Below, one piece after another: positions 15,499-23,971 of a stretch of DNA of 35,316 nucleotides (position 1 is its first letter; every line of letters begins with the position of its first letter). The notes under the pieces are model-generated. The model made no database searches, was not told the origin of the DNA, and worked only from the letters and a program-made list of their open reading frames with translations. Made by a program: the position numbers and the translations under genes. Where the stretch lies: positions 1 to 35,316 of the forward strand of contig JANNRR010000017.1 of assembly GCA_031401675.1 (NCBI GenBank). The letters run 5' to 3'. The stretch is from JANNRR01 sp031401675. Lineage in GTDB: Bacteria > Pseudomonadota > Alphaproteobacteria > Rhodobacterales > Rhodobacteraceae.

Positions 15499-16532
15499 GT
15501 TTCGCGGTTCCGCCGGATGCGGGTGAGGTAGAGGTCAAGTGCCACCGCCCCGATCGTGACCGCGCCAAGGAAAATCTGCTGCACATGCGGCCCCGGTGAC
15601 AACAAAGCGAGGCCAATTTGCAATTCTGCCAGCAACAGCGCCCCGCCGAGAGTGCCGATCACGGTGCCTTTGCCTCCCGACAGGCTTGCGCCGCCGATGA
15701 TCACGGCAGCAAAGACCGGGAATGTCTGCGAAAGCCCGATATCCGGTTGCGTTGTCTGGATGAACGAAAAGTCGAGTATGCCCGCTACAGCGGCCAGCGC
15801 CCCGCAAAGCACGAATGCCAGAATCTTGTAGCGCCGCACTGGCAGCCGCGCGAGTTGCGCCGCGACCGGGTTGCCGCCGATCGCCATGAGCCGGAATCCA
15901 AAAAGCGACCGGTGCAGAAGGTAGGCCACGAAGACCGCGATCCCCAGCATCCAGAACACCTGGATCGATACACGGTAGCCGCCGATGCTTTGGGTCAGGC
16001 CGACGAAGAATGCAAGCTGGCCCTCTTCGACCGTGGAACCCGATGGTGGATAGGCCGGGTTGAACGTTCCCGTATTTGTGATCCACAGGGACAGCCCATA
16101 GAGCAGGTTGTAGCTGCCGAGCGTCACGATGAAAGAGGGGATCTTCATTGCCGTCACCAGCGCCCCGTTGAACAACCCCACGGCCGCACCCAATACGATG
16201 GCGAGCGGTATGGCCAGATACACAGGAACCCCGCCCACGATCCACATCACAGCCAGCGAATTGGCCGCGAGCCCGTACATCGCCCCGAACGAAAGGTCGA
16301 TCTCTCCCACCACGATCACCAGCGTCAACCCCATCGCCATGATCGCCACCGAACTCAGCGAACGGAGCACCGATACGAGTAGGTTGGGGTTGGCGAAGGC
16401 CGGGTTGATCAGAATGAACACGACTGCCACCGCGACAATAGCGGCGAAAAGACCCCCCACTCTCAACGCGATGTCGACAGTCGCCTTGCCGGCCGAGGAG
16501 AATGTGGCGGGCGCATTGGGGGGCAGGGTCAT
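15495..16532 (-). CDS. Sugar ABC transporter permease, RbsC-like, second system
   Basis: 345 aa, inner membrane. Conserved family segments are visible: VVGEIDLSFGAMYG, GAAVGLFNGALV, IVTLGSYN and GGASLSGGKGTVIG. The start ATG 16532 is preceded by AAGAGGC. Gene order here is SBP, permease, ATPase, whereas the neighbouring transporter is SBP, ATPase, permease, so the two systems are not simple tandem duplicates. The 66-base gap to the upstream SBP gene contains a hairpin. Confidence 0.92.
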   Translation of the reverse strand: MTLPPNAPATFSSAGKATVDIALRVGGLFAAIVAVAVVFILINPAFANPNLLVSVLRSLSSVAIMAMGLTLVIVVGEIDLSFGAMYGLAANSLAVMWIVGGVPVYLAIPLAIVLGAAVGLFNGALVTAMKIPSFIVTLGSYNLLYGLSLWITNTGTFNPAYPPSGSTVEEGQLAFFVGLTQSIGGYRVSIQVFWMLGIAVFVAYLLHRSLFGFRLMAIGGNPVAAQLARLPVRRYKILAFVLCGALAAVAGILDFSFIQTTQPDIGLSQTFPVFAAVIIGGASLSGGKGTVIGTLGGALLLAELQIGLALLSPGPHVQQIFLGAVTIGAVALDLYLTRIRRNRET

Positions 16533-16554
16533 CGGTGCCTCTTGGCGGACGGCA

Positions 16555-16582
16555 CGGCGGGCCGCATAGGTGCGGCCCCCCG
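16555..16582 (-). terminator. Stem-loop after the second substrate-binding protein gene
   Basis: A perfect 8-bp stem, GGGCCGCA (16559-16566) with TGCGGCCC (16571-16578), closes a four-base loop and can be extended by further pairs. It lies 20-40 bases downstream of the SBP stop codon in the transcript and has no T-run. It occupies the same position as the hairpin at 11937-11965 of the other transporter, so an mRNA-stabilising role is likelier than full termination. Confidence 0.55.
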
Positions 16583-16598
16583 GTTCATGTCAAAGAGT

Positions 16599-17708
16599 CT
16601 ACTGGCCCAATACATTGTCCAGCTCGATCCGAGCCTGCTCCACGCCATCGGCCATTACGGCCTTGAGCGTCTGGGTATTGGGTAGAACCACCCCGTTTTT
16701 CAAGAACTGCGCGCAGGCGGGTGCGCCGAACGCCGCCTGATCCGGCCAGCGTTGATCGAAGAGCGCCGCCTGAATTCCTTTCTCGATGCCGTCGAGTTGC
16801 CCTTTCGACGAGTTCCAGCCGATGGTGAAGACTTTACCCTCCAGCCCAAGGCTTTCAATGGCGCGATTGGCATGTTCGCCGCCAATATCGACATTCTGAA
16901 TGAACTGGACCGTCGGGTTTGCGATAAGGAAGGACCGGTAGATATCGAACGTCTTGCCGGGTTCGTAGCTGGTGTTCAGGCCGTTCGTCTCGTCGGTCAC
17001 GAAGGTGGCATCCGGGATTGCAGCCTTGATCGCGTCGGCAAAGCCCTTCATCCGGCCCTGCGCCCAGAACTGGGTCGGATCGCCACCGGATACGGCGAAG
17101 ACCTTGATGTCGGACTTCCCGGTATCCGCGAGCCACTTCAGCGTTGTTTCTGCTGCATAGGCGCCTTCCTTGATCGGCACCTGGGTGAAGTTGGTGAATT
17201 CGTGTCCGTTCGATGTGACCCCGGCGGTGAACACCGGAATCCCCTGATCCATCAGCTTGTTGGTGATTGCGGTCATCGCGTCGGAACTCACGGGCTCGAT
17301 TCCAATGCAGTCGATCTCGCCCGTGGCCAGCTTCGCCTCAATCTGGCTGACTTGCATGTTGGGGTCGTTCTGCACCGGTGCGATGTCGGAGCAACTCATC
17401 GGATAGATGGCGTTCCCCATTTCGCAGCCCATCTTGAAACCTGCGGCGTATTGCGGCGAGAAAAGCGGAATGCCCGACGCCTGATACGAGAACACATAGT
17501 TGATCGGCTCGCCCGCCTTGACCTTGGCTGCGATCCGTTCGGCAAGCGTGAAGGTGCCCCAGTCGCGCACTACGGCGAAGGGCGCGCCTTCGATCTTCTC
17601 TCCCGTTGTGGGTATCTGGCTTTCACTGGCCTGCTGGGCTGCGGCCGCGCCGCAAATGGCAAGTGCGGTCACGCCAGTCAGCAATACACGTTTGAAAAAT
17701 GTCGTCAT
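16599..17708 (-). CDS. Sugar ABC transporter substrate-binding protein, second system
   Basis: 369 aa with a Sec signal peptide at residues 1-24 (KRVLLTGVTALAICGAAAA, cleavage near AAA before QQAS). It is a Peripla_BP_4-type protein. It has four cysteines in the mature part (C94, C106, C134 and one near the C-terminus in PACAQF), which is more than usual and could give disulfides. The ATG at 17708 has GGGAGGA upstream. It is the first transporter gene after the second dehydratase, with a 105-base gap in which I see no clear element. The ligand is unknown. Confidence 0.9.
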   Translation of the reverse strand: MTTFFKRVLLTGVTALAICGAAAAQQASESQIPTTGEKIEGAPFAVVRDWGTFTLAERIAAKVKAGEPINYVFSYQASGIPLFSPQYAAGFKMGCEMGNAIYPMSCSDIAPVQNDPNMQVSQIEAKLATGEIDCIGIEPVSSDAMTAITNKLMDQGIPVFTAGVTSNGHEFTNFTQVPIKEGAYAAETTLKWLADTGKSDIKVFAVSGGDPTQFWAQGRMKGFADAIKAAIPDATFVTDETNGLNTSYEPGKTFDIYRSFLIANPTVQFIQNVDIGGEHANRAIESLGLEGKVFTIGWNSSKGQLDGIEKGIQAALFDQRWPDQAAFGAPACAQFLKNGVVLPNTQTLKAVMADGVEQARIELDNVLGQ

Positions 17709-17813
17709 GATTTCCTCCCTTTATTGGGCTTCAACGCGATCCCTCGGCCTGGCCGCCCAAATGCGATCCGAAGGTTTGCCTTTGTCCCGGCGACTGGCAG
17801 TGACCGGATCAGA

Positions 17814-18947
17814 TCATGCCAGCACCTTTTCGCTGCGGTAGCCTTCGACCACCTCCTCGATCACTTCGATCCCCAGGCCCGGACCGGTCGGAGGATAGAT
17901 CCAGCCGTCCTCATGGCCAAAGGGGTGCGTGACCAGATCGTGCTGCATCGGGTTGCGAAGCGGCTTCAGTTCGAAAAGCTTGCAGGACGGCGAGTTGAAC
18001 GAAATCGCAAGGCTCGCCGCAGAAACGATTGCAGATGACCAGGCATGTGCGTTGGCCTGGCGGCCGTAGAATTCACAGCGTTCGGTGATCTTCTTGAACC
18101 CGGTAATGCCTTCGGCCCGACCTGGGTCGACCCCAATTACGTCGACAGTGCCGGTAGCCAGGATCCGTTCGAACTGCGCCAAAGTCCATTCCCGCTCGCC
18201 ATAGGCGATGCGAGTCGTTGTCTTGGCACGCAAGTTGGCGTAGCCTTCGGGGTCCCATGCGCCCAGTGGCTCCTCGATCCAGGCGAGGTTGTATTCCTCC
18301 ATCGCCCTGGCCCGGCGGACCGCATCGGTCACGTCCCATTTGATCGCGATGCCATTGTCGATCATCAGCATCTTGTCACCAAGGACTTCCCGCATCGCCT
18401 TGACGTAGGCCACGTCGCGGTTGTGCTCGTAGCCAAGATTGGCGCTGCCGCGCTTGCCGAACCCTGTCTTGAGGCCCTGCAACCCGGTCGAGACCCATTT
18501 CGCCGTTTCTTCGGCCATTTCCTCGATCGACGCGTAGTGCCCATGGCAGGATGCGATAGCAGGCAACTTCTCGTGCGCGGGGCCGCCGAGAAGGTCGAGC
18601 ACCGACCGCCCCAGTGCCTTGCCCTTCAGATCCCACAGCGCAATATCGATGGCGGCAATCGCATAAGACGCGATGCCGCCGTGATAGCCATACCACCAGG
18701 CCTGCTGCTTGTTCTGGCGCCACAGGGTTTCGGTCTGCACCGGGTCCTTGCCGATCAGGTTCGGGGCCATGCCCTCGATGATCGCCTTTGCCGCAAAGTT
18801 CGCTTCCGGGAACTGGGTGATCGACTCCCCCCAGCCGACTTGGCCGTCATCTGCCGTGATCTTGCACAGGCAAAGGTGCCGGAGCGCATTGAAGTCGTTT
18901 GGTTCCGGGTAGCTGACTGGAATCGCTTCGATTTTGGCGATCTTCAT
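17814..18947 (-). CDS. Enolase-superfamily acid-sugar dehydratase (mandelate racemase type, 377 aa)
   Basis: The second enolase-superfamily enzyme. Visible active-site elements are K160 in LKTGFGK (the usual KxK is KxG here, with another lysine at 165), metal ligands D197 (MIDNG), E225/E226 (WIEEP) and E251 (YGERE), D274 (VDPGRAEG) and H301 (NAHAWSS). The C-terminal PTGPGLGI is typical. It probably dehydrates a sugar acid to a 2-keto-3-deoxy acid. The gene is close behind the SMP-30 lactonase gene (nine bases apart), and the order lactonase then dehydratase fits the second and third steps of a non-phosphorylating sugar oxidation pathway. Its sequence differs greatly from the enzyme at 7084-8202. 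Confidence 0.88.
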   Translation of the reverse strand: MKIAKIEAIPVSYPEPNDFNALRHLCLCKITADDGQVGWGESITQFPEANFAAKAIIEGMAPNLIGKDPVQTETLWRQNKQQAWWYGYHGGIASYAIAAIDIALWDLKGKALGRSVLDLLGGPAHEKLPAIASCHGHYASIEEMAEETAKWVSTGLQGLKTGFGKRGSANLGYEHNRDVAYVKAMREVLGDKMLMIDNGIAIKWDVTDAVRRARAMEEYNLAWIEEPLGAWDPEGYANLRAKTTTRIAYGEREWTLAQFERILATGTVDVIGVDPGRAEGITGFKKITERCEFYGRQANAHAWSSAIVSAASLAISFNSPSCKLFELKPLRNPMQHDLVTHPFGHEDGWIYPPTGPGLGIEVIEEVVEGYRSEKVLA

Positions 18948-18956
18948 CGGGTCGTC

Positions 18957-19835
18957 CTATCCTATCGCGCCGCGCCAGTGCGGCAAGCCTTCGACTCCCA
19001 GATCAACCTCGACCAAGCGGCCGGACATGGCCGCGCCGGTTACGTCGAAGGGGCCCATGTCGCAGCAAAACAGCTTTCCGCCTCTGCCGAAACAGCAATT
19101 CAGGATCGTGCCGCCGACATCGAGAAATCCCTTGTGGGAGCCGTCGGCGCCAAGCCAGTCCACCCCGCCTGACGCTACCGTCGTGATCCACAGGTCGCCA
19201 TTGACGTCGATCTTCAACCCGTCAGGAATATGCCCCTCGGCCAAGGTATGGATCACCGTCTTTGACCCGTCCGGTTTGCGGCGCACCACACGCAAAGTAT
19301 AGCTTTCGACCCAAACGATGCTGCCATCCGCTTCGGCCACCAGGCCGTTTGGATAGACATGGTCCAGTTCCTCGACAATACAGGCCGTGCCGTTCTTTTC
19401 GATCACCACGATCCGGCCCTTATGCGGCCTGTCCGCCGGGTTCCAGTCGCCCGAATCGGTGAACCACAGCCGCCCGTCCGGGGCGAAGGTCAGGTCGTTC
19501 GGCCCGTCAAAGGGCACGCCGTCCGCTTCGGTCACCAGAACCTCGACCTTGCCGTTCGGCAATGTCTTCTGAATAGAGGGCGGGCGCTGGACCGGGGCGA
19601 TCCAGCCGCCAATCTTGGCATATTGGGTCGAGTAGATTGCCCCATCGCTGCCCAGCATGCAGGCATTCGGGCCGCCGCCGACAAAGGCATAGGTGCCTTG
19701 AGTGTTGGTGACAGGGTCCCAGACGCCGATCTCGCTGGCATAGGAGTTAGCATAGACGACGCGCCCGTCATCCAGTTGGCATGGCCCTTCGGGATGGCCA
19801 AGGCCCGTGGCTCTTGTGATCATCGGCTTTTTCAT
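18957..19835 (-). CDS. SMP-30/gluconolactonase family lactonase (292 aa)
   Basis: A six-bladed beta-propeller lactonase. Family metal-site residues are visible: E16 in HPEGP (14-18), N113 in GPNDL (111-115), N163 in YPNGL and D205 in PDG. Blades show repeated G-x-L-W/Y-x-T/D patterns. It hydrolyses sugar lactones formed by dehydrogenases to the open acids. I chose ATG 19835 because AAGGGGA sits just upstream; the in-frame ATG at 19856 would overlap the preceding SDR gene. It is placed between an SDR and a dehydratase, a classic dehydrogenase, lactonase, dehydratase order. Confidence 0.9.
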   Translation of the reverse strand: MKKPMITRATGLGHPEGPCQLDDGRVVYANSYASEIGVWDPVTNTQGTYAFVGGGPNACMLGSDGAIYSTQYAKIGGWIAPVQRPPSIQKTLPNGKVEVLVTEADGVPFDGPNDLTFAPDGRLWFTDSGDWNPADRPHKGRIVVIEKNGTACIVEELDHVYPNGLVAEADGSIVWVESYTLRVVRRKPDGSKTVIHTLAEGHIPDGLKIDVNGDLWITTVASGGVDWLGADGSHKGFLDVGGTILNCCFGRGGKLFCCDMGPFDVTGAAMSGRLVEVDLGVEGLPHWRGAIG

Positions 19836-19849
19836 AGCTTCCCCTTTCG

Positions 19850-20599
19850 TTACCATGTGACCATGCCACCGGTAACATTCACCGCCTGGCCGGTCATGTA
19901 GGCGGCATCGTCAGACAGCAGGAACGCGATGGTTCCAGCGCATTCCTCGGCAGTTCCCGCACGTCCAAGCGGCACGGCGCGGTAACGGCCTGCAACGAAG
20001 TCATCTACCGTCATGCCGCGCCCGGCCGAGATGTGGGCCACAACGCTGTCCTGCATGGGCGTATCGATTATGCCAGGGCATAGCGCATTTACCCGGATCG
20101 GGATCGGCGCGAAAGCGTAGGCAAACGACCGAGTGATTGACAGCACGGCAGCCTTCGATGCCGCATAGGCCGCAACCTCGGTGGTATTGGCGTATTTGGC
20201 GGAGCTGGAGGACAAGTTGACGATCGCCCCGCCAGGCCGCAGTCTCGGACCGATCTGCTGGCAGAGGAAAAACGCCGCCTCGGCATTCACCGCCTGCACC
20301 CTGCGCCAGTCGGCGACCGTCACTTCGGCAACTGGCTTCAGCAGGATCACACCGGCGGAGTTGACAAGAAAATCATACTCTGCCGATTCCGCCGTTAGGG
20401 CTTGGCGTTCGTCGGGGTCGGCCAGATCTACCTGGCGGGTCGCGCAACGCTGCGAAGCAATCGCAGCAAGCCCGACCGCGTCTATATCGACCGCCAGCAC
20501 GTCCATTCCGTCCTGCAGAAGCCGCAAAGCAACAGCACGCCCGATGCCGCCGGCCGCACCTGTGACAATAGCGCGTCTGCTCTGGACCTTTCGCTGCAT
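19850..20599 (-). CDS. SDR family oxidoreductase (249 aa)
   Basis: A short-chain dehydrogenase and the first gene of the long minus-strand run. TGAAGGIG is at 13-20, D38 suggests NAD use, NSAG at 80-83 and the catalytic residues are N105, S131/S132, Y145 and K149. C-terminal YMTGQAVNVTGG is typical. It is probably the sugar dehydrogenase that makes the lactone for the downstream SMP-30 enzyme; it is similar in layout to L-fucose or galactose dehydrogenases of the SDR type, but the substrate is not deducible. A ribosome-binding GGAG lies four bases before the ATG. Confidence 0.9.
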   Translation of the reverse strand: MQRKVQSRRAIVTGAAGGIGRAVALRLLQDGMDVLAVDIDAVGLAAIASQRCATRQVDLADPDERQALTAESAEYDFLVNSAGVILLKPVAEVTVADWRRVQAVNAEAAFFLCQQIGPRLRPGGAIVNLSSSSAKYANTTEVAAYAASKAAVLSITRSFAYAFAPIPIRVNALCPGIIDTPMQDSVVAHISAGRGMTVDDFVAGRYRAVPLGRAGTAEECAGTIAFLLSDDAAYMTGQAVNVTGGMVTW

Positions 20600-21199
20600 C
20601 GCTCCGAGTCCAATCTCCTGTCAACCGCATTCAATTCAGGCGGATCACTTGCCCTTTAGCGCTCCATACAGCCGCGAAGCTAGCAAGAGAGCACACTGTC
20701 TCCGCTATGGGACGAAGACCCCTAGCCAACTCTAATGAAACGTTATTGTTCTGCGCAAGCCCCTTTCTTCCGCTTTCGGGGCCTTGCAATGGCCCCAGCG
20801 CCCGGCTGAGACGGTCGTCACTTCGGTCCGATGAGCGGGCATTTGTCAGCGCAGCCCGTCAGGGCACAGCCGCGCGGTAAATTGCACCTACCGGCGGTCG
20901 AAGCAATGCAAACCATGCTCGTCCGAAACACCTCTCGCTCTGATTACTTAGGTTCGGCAGTGTTCTGCACCGATTCCGTCTATCTCCGGGACGGGCCTCG
21001 CGCTGTCGAATGACGTGGCCTCCGTCGCTGTCAGCGGAGGTCGACGGTCCGGCATGGTACCGAATTCTGCAGTCTCCCGGTCTCCGGCACCCGGTCCAGG
21101 TCGGGGGATTGAAATTGCCAAGAACGCAGCTTACCAATAGAAACGATACCATTCGCCGCGGTTGCTTGCTATGCGGCTCTGCAAGGGGAAGCCGGCAGC
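20600..21199. promoter_or_regulatory. 600-bp divergent regulatory region without a gene
   Basis: No credible coding sequence is visible. The region separates the divergent block B and block C operons. Features seen: GAAACGTTAT at 20737-20746 (LacI-operator-like, central CG), a GGGGCC/GGCCCC stem with a seven-base loop at 20778-20796, a CCTCCG/CGGAGG stem at 21019-21040 with an inner CGCTG/CAGCG pairing, and AGAAACGATACCA at 21139-21151 about 50 bases before the first plus-strand gene. The last shares AACGATACCA with 31939-31948 upstream of block D. It is unusually long for this compact locus. Confidence 0.5.
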
Positions 21200-22267
21200 T
21201 TGCGCATCGCGGTTATCGAAGGCGACGGGATCGGCCGGGAAGTGGTGCCCGAGGGCATCCGCGTGCTGGATGCCGCTGCACAACTTTTCAGTCTGGATCT
21301 GCGCTGGGACCACTTCGACTGGGGCTGCGACCATCATGCGCGGCACGGACGGATGATGCCCGCAGATGGCCTGGCGCGGATCGCCGGGCATGATGCAATC
21401 TATCTGGGCGCCATAGGCTGGCCCACCGTTTCCGACGTCGAATCGCTCTGGACATTGCTGATGCCGATCCGGCGGGACTTTCAGCAATATGTGAACCTGC
21501 GCCCGGTTCGTCTGTTGCAGGGAGTGCGCTCGCCGCTATCCGCTCCCGGCGCAATCGACATGATGATCGTCCGCGAAAACAACGAGGGCGAATACTCCAC
21601 CGTTGGTGGCCGGATGTTCCCTGGCACCGACCAGGAGATGGTCGTGCAGGACACGATCATGACCCGTCATGGTTGTGACCGAGTGATGCGGTATGCCTTT
21701 GATCTTGCCCGACGGCGCAAGGGGCGGCTGACCTCAGCCACCAAATCGAACGGGTTGATTCACACCATGCCGTTCTGGGACGAACGGCTCCGATCGGTGG
21801 CCATGGACTATCCCGATGTGGCGGTAGAGCAGTATCACATCGATATTCTGACGGCCCACTTCGTCGGCCGACCCGCGAGTTTCGACGTGGTCGTGGCCTC
21901 GAATCTGTTCGGCGACATATTGTCTGACCTTGGCCCTGCCGTGGCCGGTACGATCGGTATCGCACCGTCCGCCAATCTTAATCCCGAGCGCCGGTTCCCG
22001 TCGATGTTCGAGCCGGTACACGGTTCGGCGCCGGACATCGCCGGCAAGAACATCGCCAACCCGATCGGTCAGATCTGGTCAGGCGCCATGATGCTGGAAC
22101 ACCTGGGCGCGCAAGACGCGGCGGCGGCGGTCGTCGGGGCTATCGAGCGTGTCCTGGCCTCAGGCGAAAACCTGACCCGCGATATGGGCGGAACGGCATC
22201 GACCCAAGCGCTGGGACAGGCAATAGCCGGGGCCATATCGAAATCGGCGGGAGCCACTCATGGCTGA
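21200..22267 (+). CDS. Isocitrate/isopropylmalate dehydrogenase family, tartrate-dehydrogenase-like (355 aa)
   Basis: A beta-decarboxylating dehydrogenase acting on malate-type substrates (tartrate, D-malate, 3-isopropylmalate). Visible: N-terminal GDGIG nucleotide-fold start, LRP at 100-102, RENNEGEYS (125-133, where tartrate dehydrogenases have RENTEGEYS), K182, SNLFGDILSD (234-243) and EPVHGSAPDIAGKN (271-284). The start is TTG at 21200, supported by AAGGGGA nine bases upstream and the family-typical MRIAVIEGDG beginning; no in-frame ATG is suitable. It is the first gene of block C and overlaps the next by eight bases. A class I fumarase/tartrate-dehydratase-like enzyme lies downstream, so a hydroxy-diacid intermediate is likely. 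Confidence 0.88.
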   Translation: MRIAVIEGDGIGREVVPEGIRVLDAAAQLFSLDLRWDHFDWGCDHHARHGRMMPADGLARIAGHDAIYLGAIGWPTVSDVESLWTLLMPIRRDFQQYVNLRPVRLLQGVRSPLSAPGAIDMMIVRENNEGEYSTVGGRMFPGTDQEMVVQDTIMTRHGCDRVMRYAFDLARRRKGRLTSATKSNGLIHTMPFWDERLRSVAMDYPDVAVEQYHIDILTAHFVGRPASFDVVVASNLFGDILSDLGPAVAGTIGIAPSANLNPERRFPSMFEPVHGSAPDIAGKNIANPIGQIWSGAMMLEHLGAQDAAAAVVGAIERVLASGENLTRDMGGTASTQALGQAIAGAISKSAGATHG

Positions 22268-23129
22268 ACTTGCCTTTGTCGAAACGCACTTTCACCTGCA
22301 TGACCTGAAGCACCCTACCCTGCGCTATGGCTGGCTGGAGGCCGATGCGACCCATGGGTTCTTGGCCGATACGGACCCATTGAAATCGCAGCGCTACCGA
22401 ATCAAGGATTTTCTGGCCGAAATTCGATTTGCCAACGTGACCAAGGCGATCCACGTGCAGGCGGCCGTTGCCACGCCCGACCCGGTGGATGAAACCGCCT
22501 GGCTGCAGGGCTTTGCCGATGCGACCGGCTTTCCGCACGGGATCGTCGCAGAATGTCATCTGGCTCGGCCAGATGCCCATTCGGTGCTGGAACGCCATGC
22601 GGCCTTTGCCAACCTTCGCGGTATCCGCGACTTCGGCAAGGGTAACTATCTGGTCGATCCGGCGTGGCGATGCGGCTTTGCCGGCCTTGCTCCGCGGGGG
22701 CTGGTGGCTTGTATCGACACCCGCATCGAACACGCCGCCGACATCCGTAACCTTGCCCGTGCCTTTCCCGACACGACACTTTGCATCGACCACTGCGCGA
22801 TCCCGATGGCACGAGACGCCGAAACCTTTGCCCGTTGGCGTATGGCCGTGACGACAATGGCCGAGGCACCGAACGTGGTGATGAAGGTTTCCGGCCTCGG
22901 CATGTGCGACCCGCTCTGGACCGTCGCCTCGATCCGACCATGGGTGCTTGGGTCGATCGAAGCCTTTGGCGTGGACCGGATCGTTTTCGGCACCAACTGG
23001 CCGGTGGACCGCATGTTCTCTTCATATCCCGACGTGATCAATGCCTATGCCGCAATCATCGCGGATTTCACGTTTGCCGAGCAGGTGGCGCTGTTCTCGC
23101 GCAATGCCGAACGCATCTTTCGTGTTTGA
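22260..23129 (+). CDS. Amidohydrolase family (amidohydrolase 2) probable lactonase (289 aa)
   Basis: A TIM-barrel metal-dependent hydrolase. The HxH metal motif is H10/H12 (ETHFHLHD); other active-site candidates are H178 (CIDHCAIP), K209 (VMKVSG) and the GTNWPVD segment at 244-250 where relatives have GSDWP or GSNFP. This family includes L-fuconolactonase, L-rhamnonolactonase and 2-pyrone-4,6-dicarboxylate lactonase, so hydrolysis of a lactone is the likely reaction. It overlaps the dehydrogenase gene by eight bases (ATGGCTGA) and is followed by a VOC gene nine bases later. Confidence 0.88.
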   Translation: MAELAFVETHFHLHDLKHPTLRYGWLEADATHGFLADTDPLKSQRYRIKDFLAEIRFANVTKAIHVQAAVATPDPVDETAWLQGFADATGFPHGIVAECHLARPDAHSVLERHAAFANLRGIRDFGKGNYLVDPAWRCGFAGLAPRGLVACIDTRIEHAADIRNLARAFPDTTLCIDHCAIPMARDAETFARWRMAVTTMAEAPNVVMKVSGLGMCDPLWTVASIRPWVLGSIEAFGVDRIVFGTNWPVDRMFSSYPDVINAYAAIIADFTFAEQVALFSRNAERIFRV

Positions 23130-23138
23130 GGCGCGCGA

Positions 23139-23627
23139 ATGACCAGTCCTGGACAATCTGCGACCGCCACCGGGATACACCATGTCGGCATCAGCGTGGC
23201 CAATCTGGATTGCGCTCTGGCCTTCTGGGAGGCGTTCTTGGGCGTTCCTGCGCGCTGGCGCTCGTTGTTGGACCGGCCCTATCTGGGCCGCCATGTCGGC
23301 TATCCCCGCGTCACAATCGATGCTGCCTTTGTCGATCTTCCTGGAGGCAACACGCTGGAATTGCTGGATTACCGTCTGCCCGACAAGATGCCGCTGCCCG
23401 GCGCAACGGCCAATCCCGGCAACATGCATCTCTGCCTTGTGGTCACGGATGCCAGTGCCGCCTGGGCGCACGCCATCGCCTGCGGCGCACGCGCCGTGGC
23501 CCCGGATGGCCCGATTGAAGTCGATGCCGGGCCAAACCAGGGCGCGCAGGTCGCCTACCTGCGCATCCATGACGAGATTACGCTCGAATTCTTCCAGCCG
23601 CGCCGATCAAAGGAGCCGTCCACATGA
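23139..23627 (+). CDS. VOC family protein (162 aa)
   Basis: A vicinal oxygen chelate metalloprotein of two beta-alpha-beta-beta-beta modules. Predicted metal ligands are H15 (GIHHVG), E74 (LELLDY), H97 (MHLCL) and E150 (LEFFQ). Relatives include methylmalonyl-CoA epimerase, glyoxalase I and aromatic-ring dioxygenases, so an isomerase, epimerase or ring-cleaving role is possible; dioxygenase ligands would be different, which makes an epimerase/isomerase likelier. It shares VGYP, LELL(D/E)YR and the GN-x-H pattern with the VOC protein at 29447-29938. Its stop overlaps the next gene by four bases (ATGA). Confidence 0.85.
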   Translation: MTSPGQSATATGIHHVGISVANLDCALAFWEAFLGVPARWRSLLDRPYLGRHVGYPRVTIDAAFVDLPGGNTLELLDYRLPDKMPLPGATANPGNMHLCLVVTDASAAWAHAIACGARAVAPDGPIEVDAGPNQGAQVAYLRIHDEITLEFFQPRRSKEPST

Positions 23628-23956
23628 TCAAGCGTATCAGCCTGATCCGCCGTCAAAGCCATCTGAGCCGCGAAGCCTTTTTCAACCATTGGACCGGACC
23701 GCATGCCGACATCGTGCGGCAAATGCCAGGCCTTCGAGGCTTGCGCTACGGCCTTGTGCAAAGCTGGGTGCCCGATGAGGCGGCTTGGGACGGCGTCGGA
23801 GAAATCTGGTTCGACAGCGTCGCCGACGCAGAGTCGGCGTTTGCCAGCGAGCCCAGCCGGTCCTTGCTGATCGCAGACCGCAAGCTGTTCATAGCCGAGG
23901 CGCAGTCCTGTTTCGTTGTCGAGCAGACGGTCGTACCGCCGCCGGACGGACGCTGA
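23624..23956 (+). CDS. EthD domain-containing protein (110 aa)
   Basis: A small ferredoxin-like fold protein of the EthD/dimeric alpha-beta barrel family. It has FFNHWTGPHADIVRQMPGLRG (residues about 19-39), the family hallmark HW-x-GPH followed by PGLRG. EthD proteins are often of unknown function and occur near degradation genes; some relatives are isomerases or ring-opening enzymes. It is translated in overlap with the VOC gene and followed by an SDR gene 15 bases on, so it takes part in the same pathway. No catalytic role can be fixed from sequence. Confidence 0.85.
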   Translation: MIKRISLIRRQSHLSREAFFNHWTGPHADIVRQMPGLRGLRYGLVQSWVPDEAAWDGVGEIWFDSVADAESAFASEPSRSLLIADRKLFIAEAQSCFVVEQTVVPPPDGR

Positions 23957-23971
23957 AATGAGGAAAACAGG

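Noticed and set aside
15781..15790. CCCGCTACAG repeated at the start of the window (1-10)
   Set aside because: A single 10-base match inside a coding gene; expected by chance at this length.
16752..18038. 428-residue plus-strand frame across SBP and dehydratase genes
   Set aside because: It spans two real genes and the gap between them on the other strand and shows no domain; a shadow frame.
18045..19172. 375-residue plus-strand frame opposite the second dehydratase and SMP-30 genes
   Set aside because: Antisense to clear enzyme genes; no motif.
20600..21199. Small reading frames in the long divergent region as possible genes
   Set aside because: None has a good start site, membrane pattern or known motif, and they lie on top of operator-like sites and hairpins.
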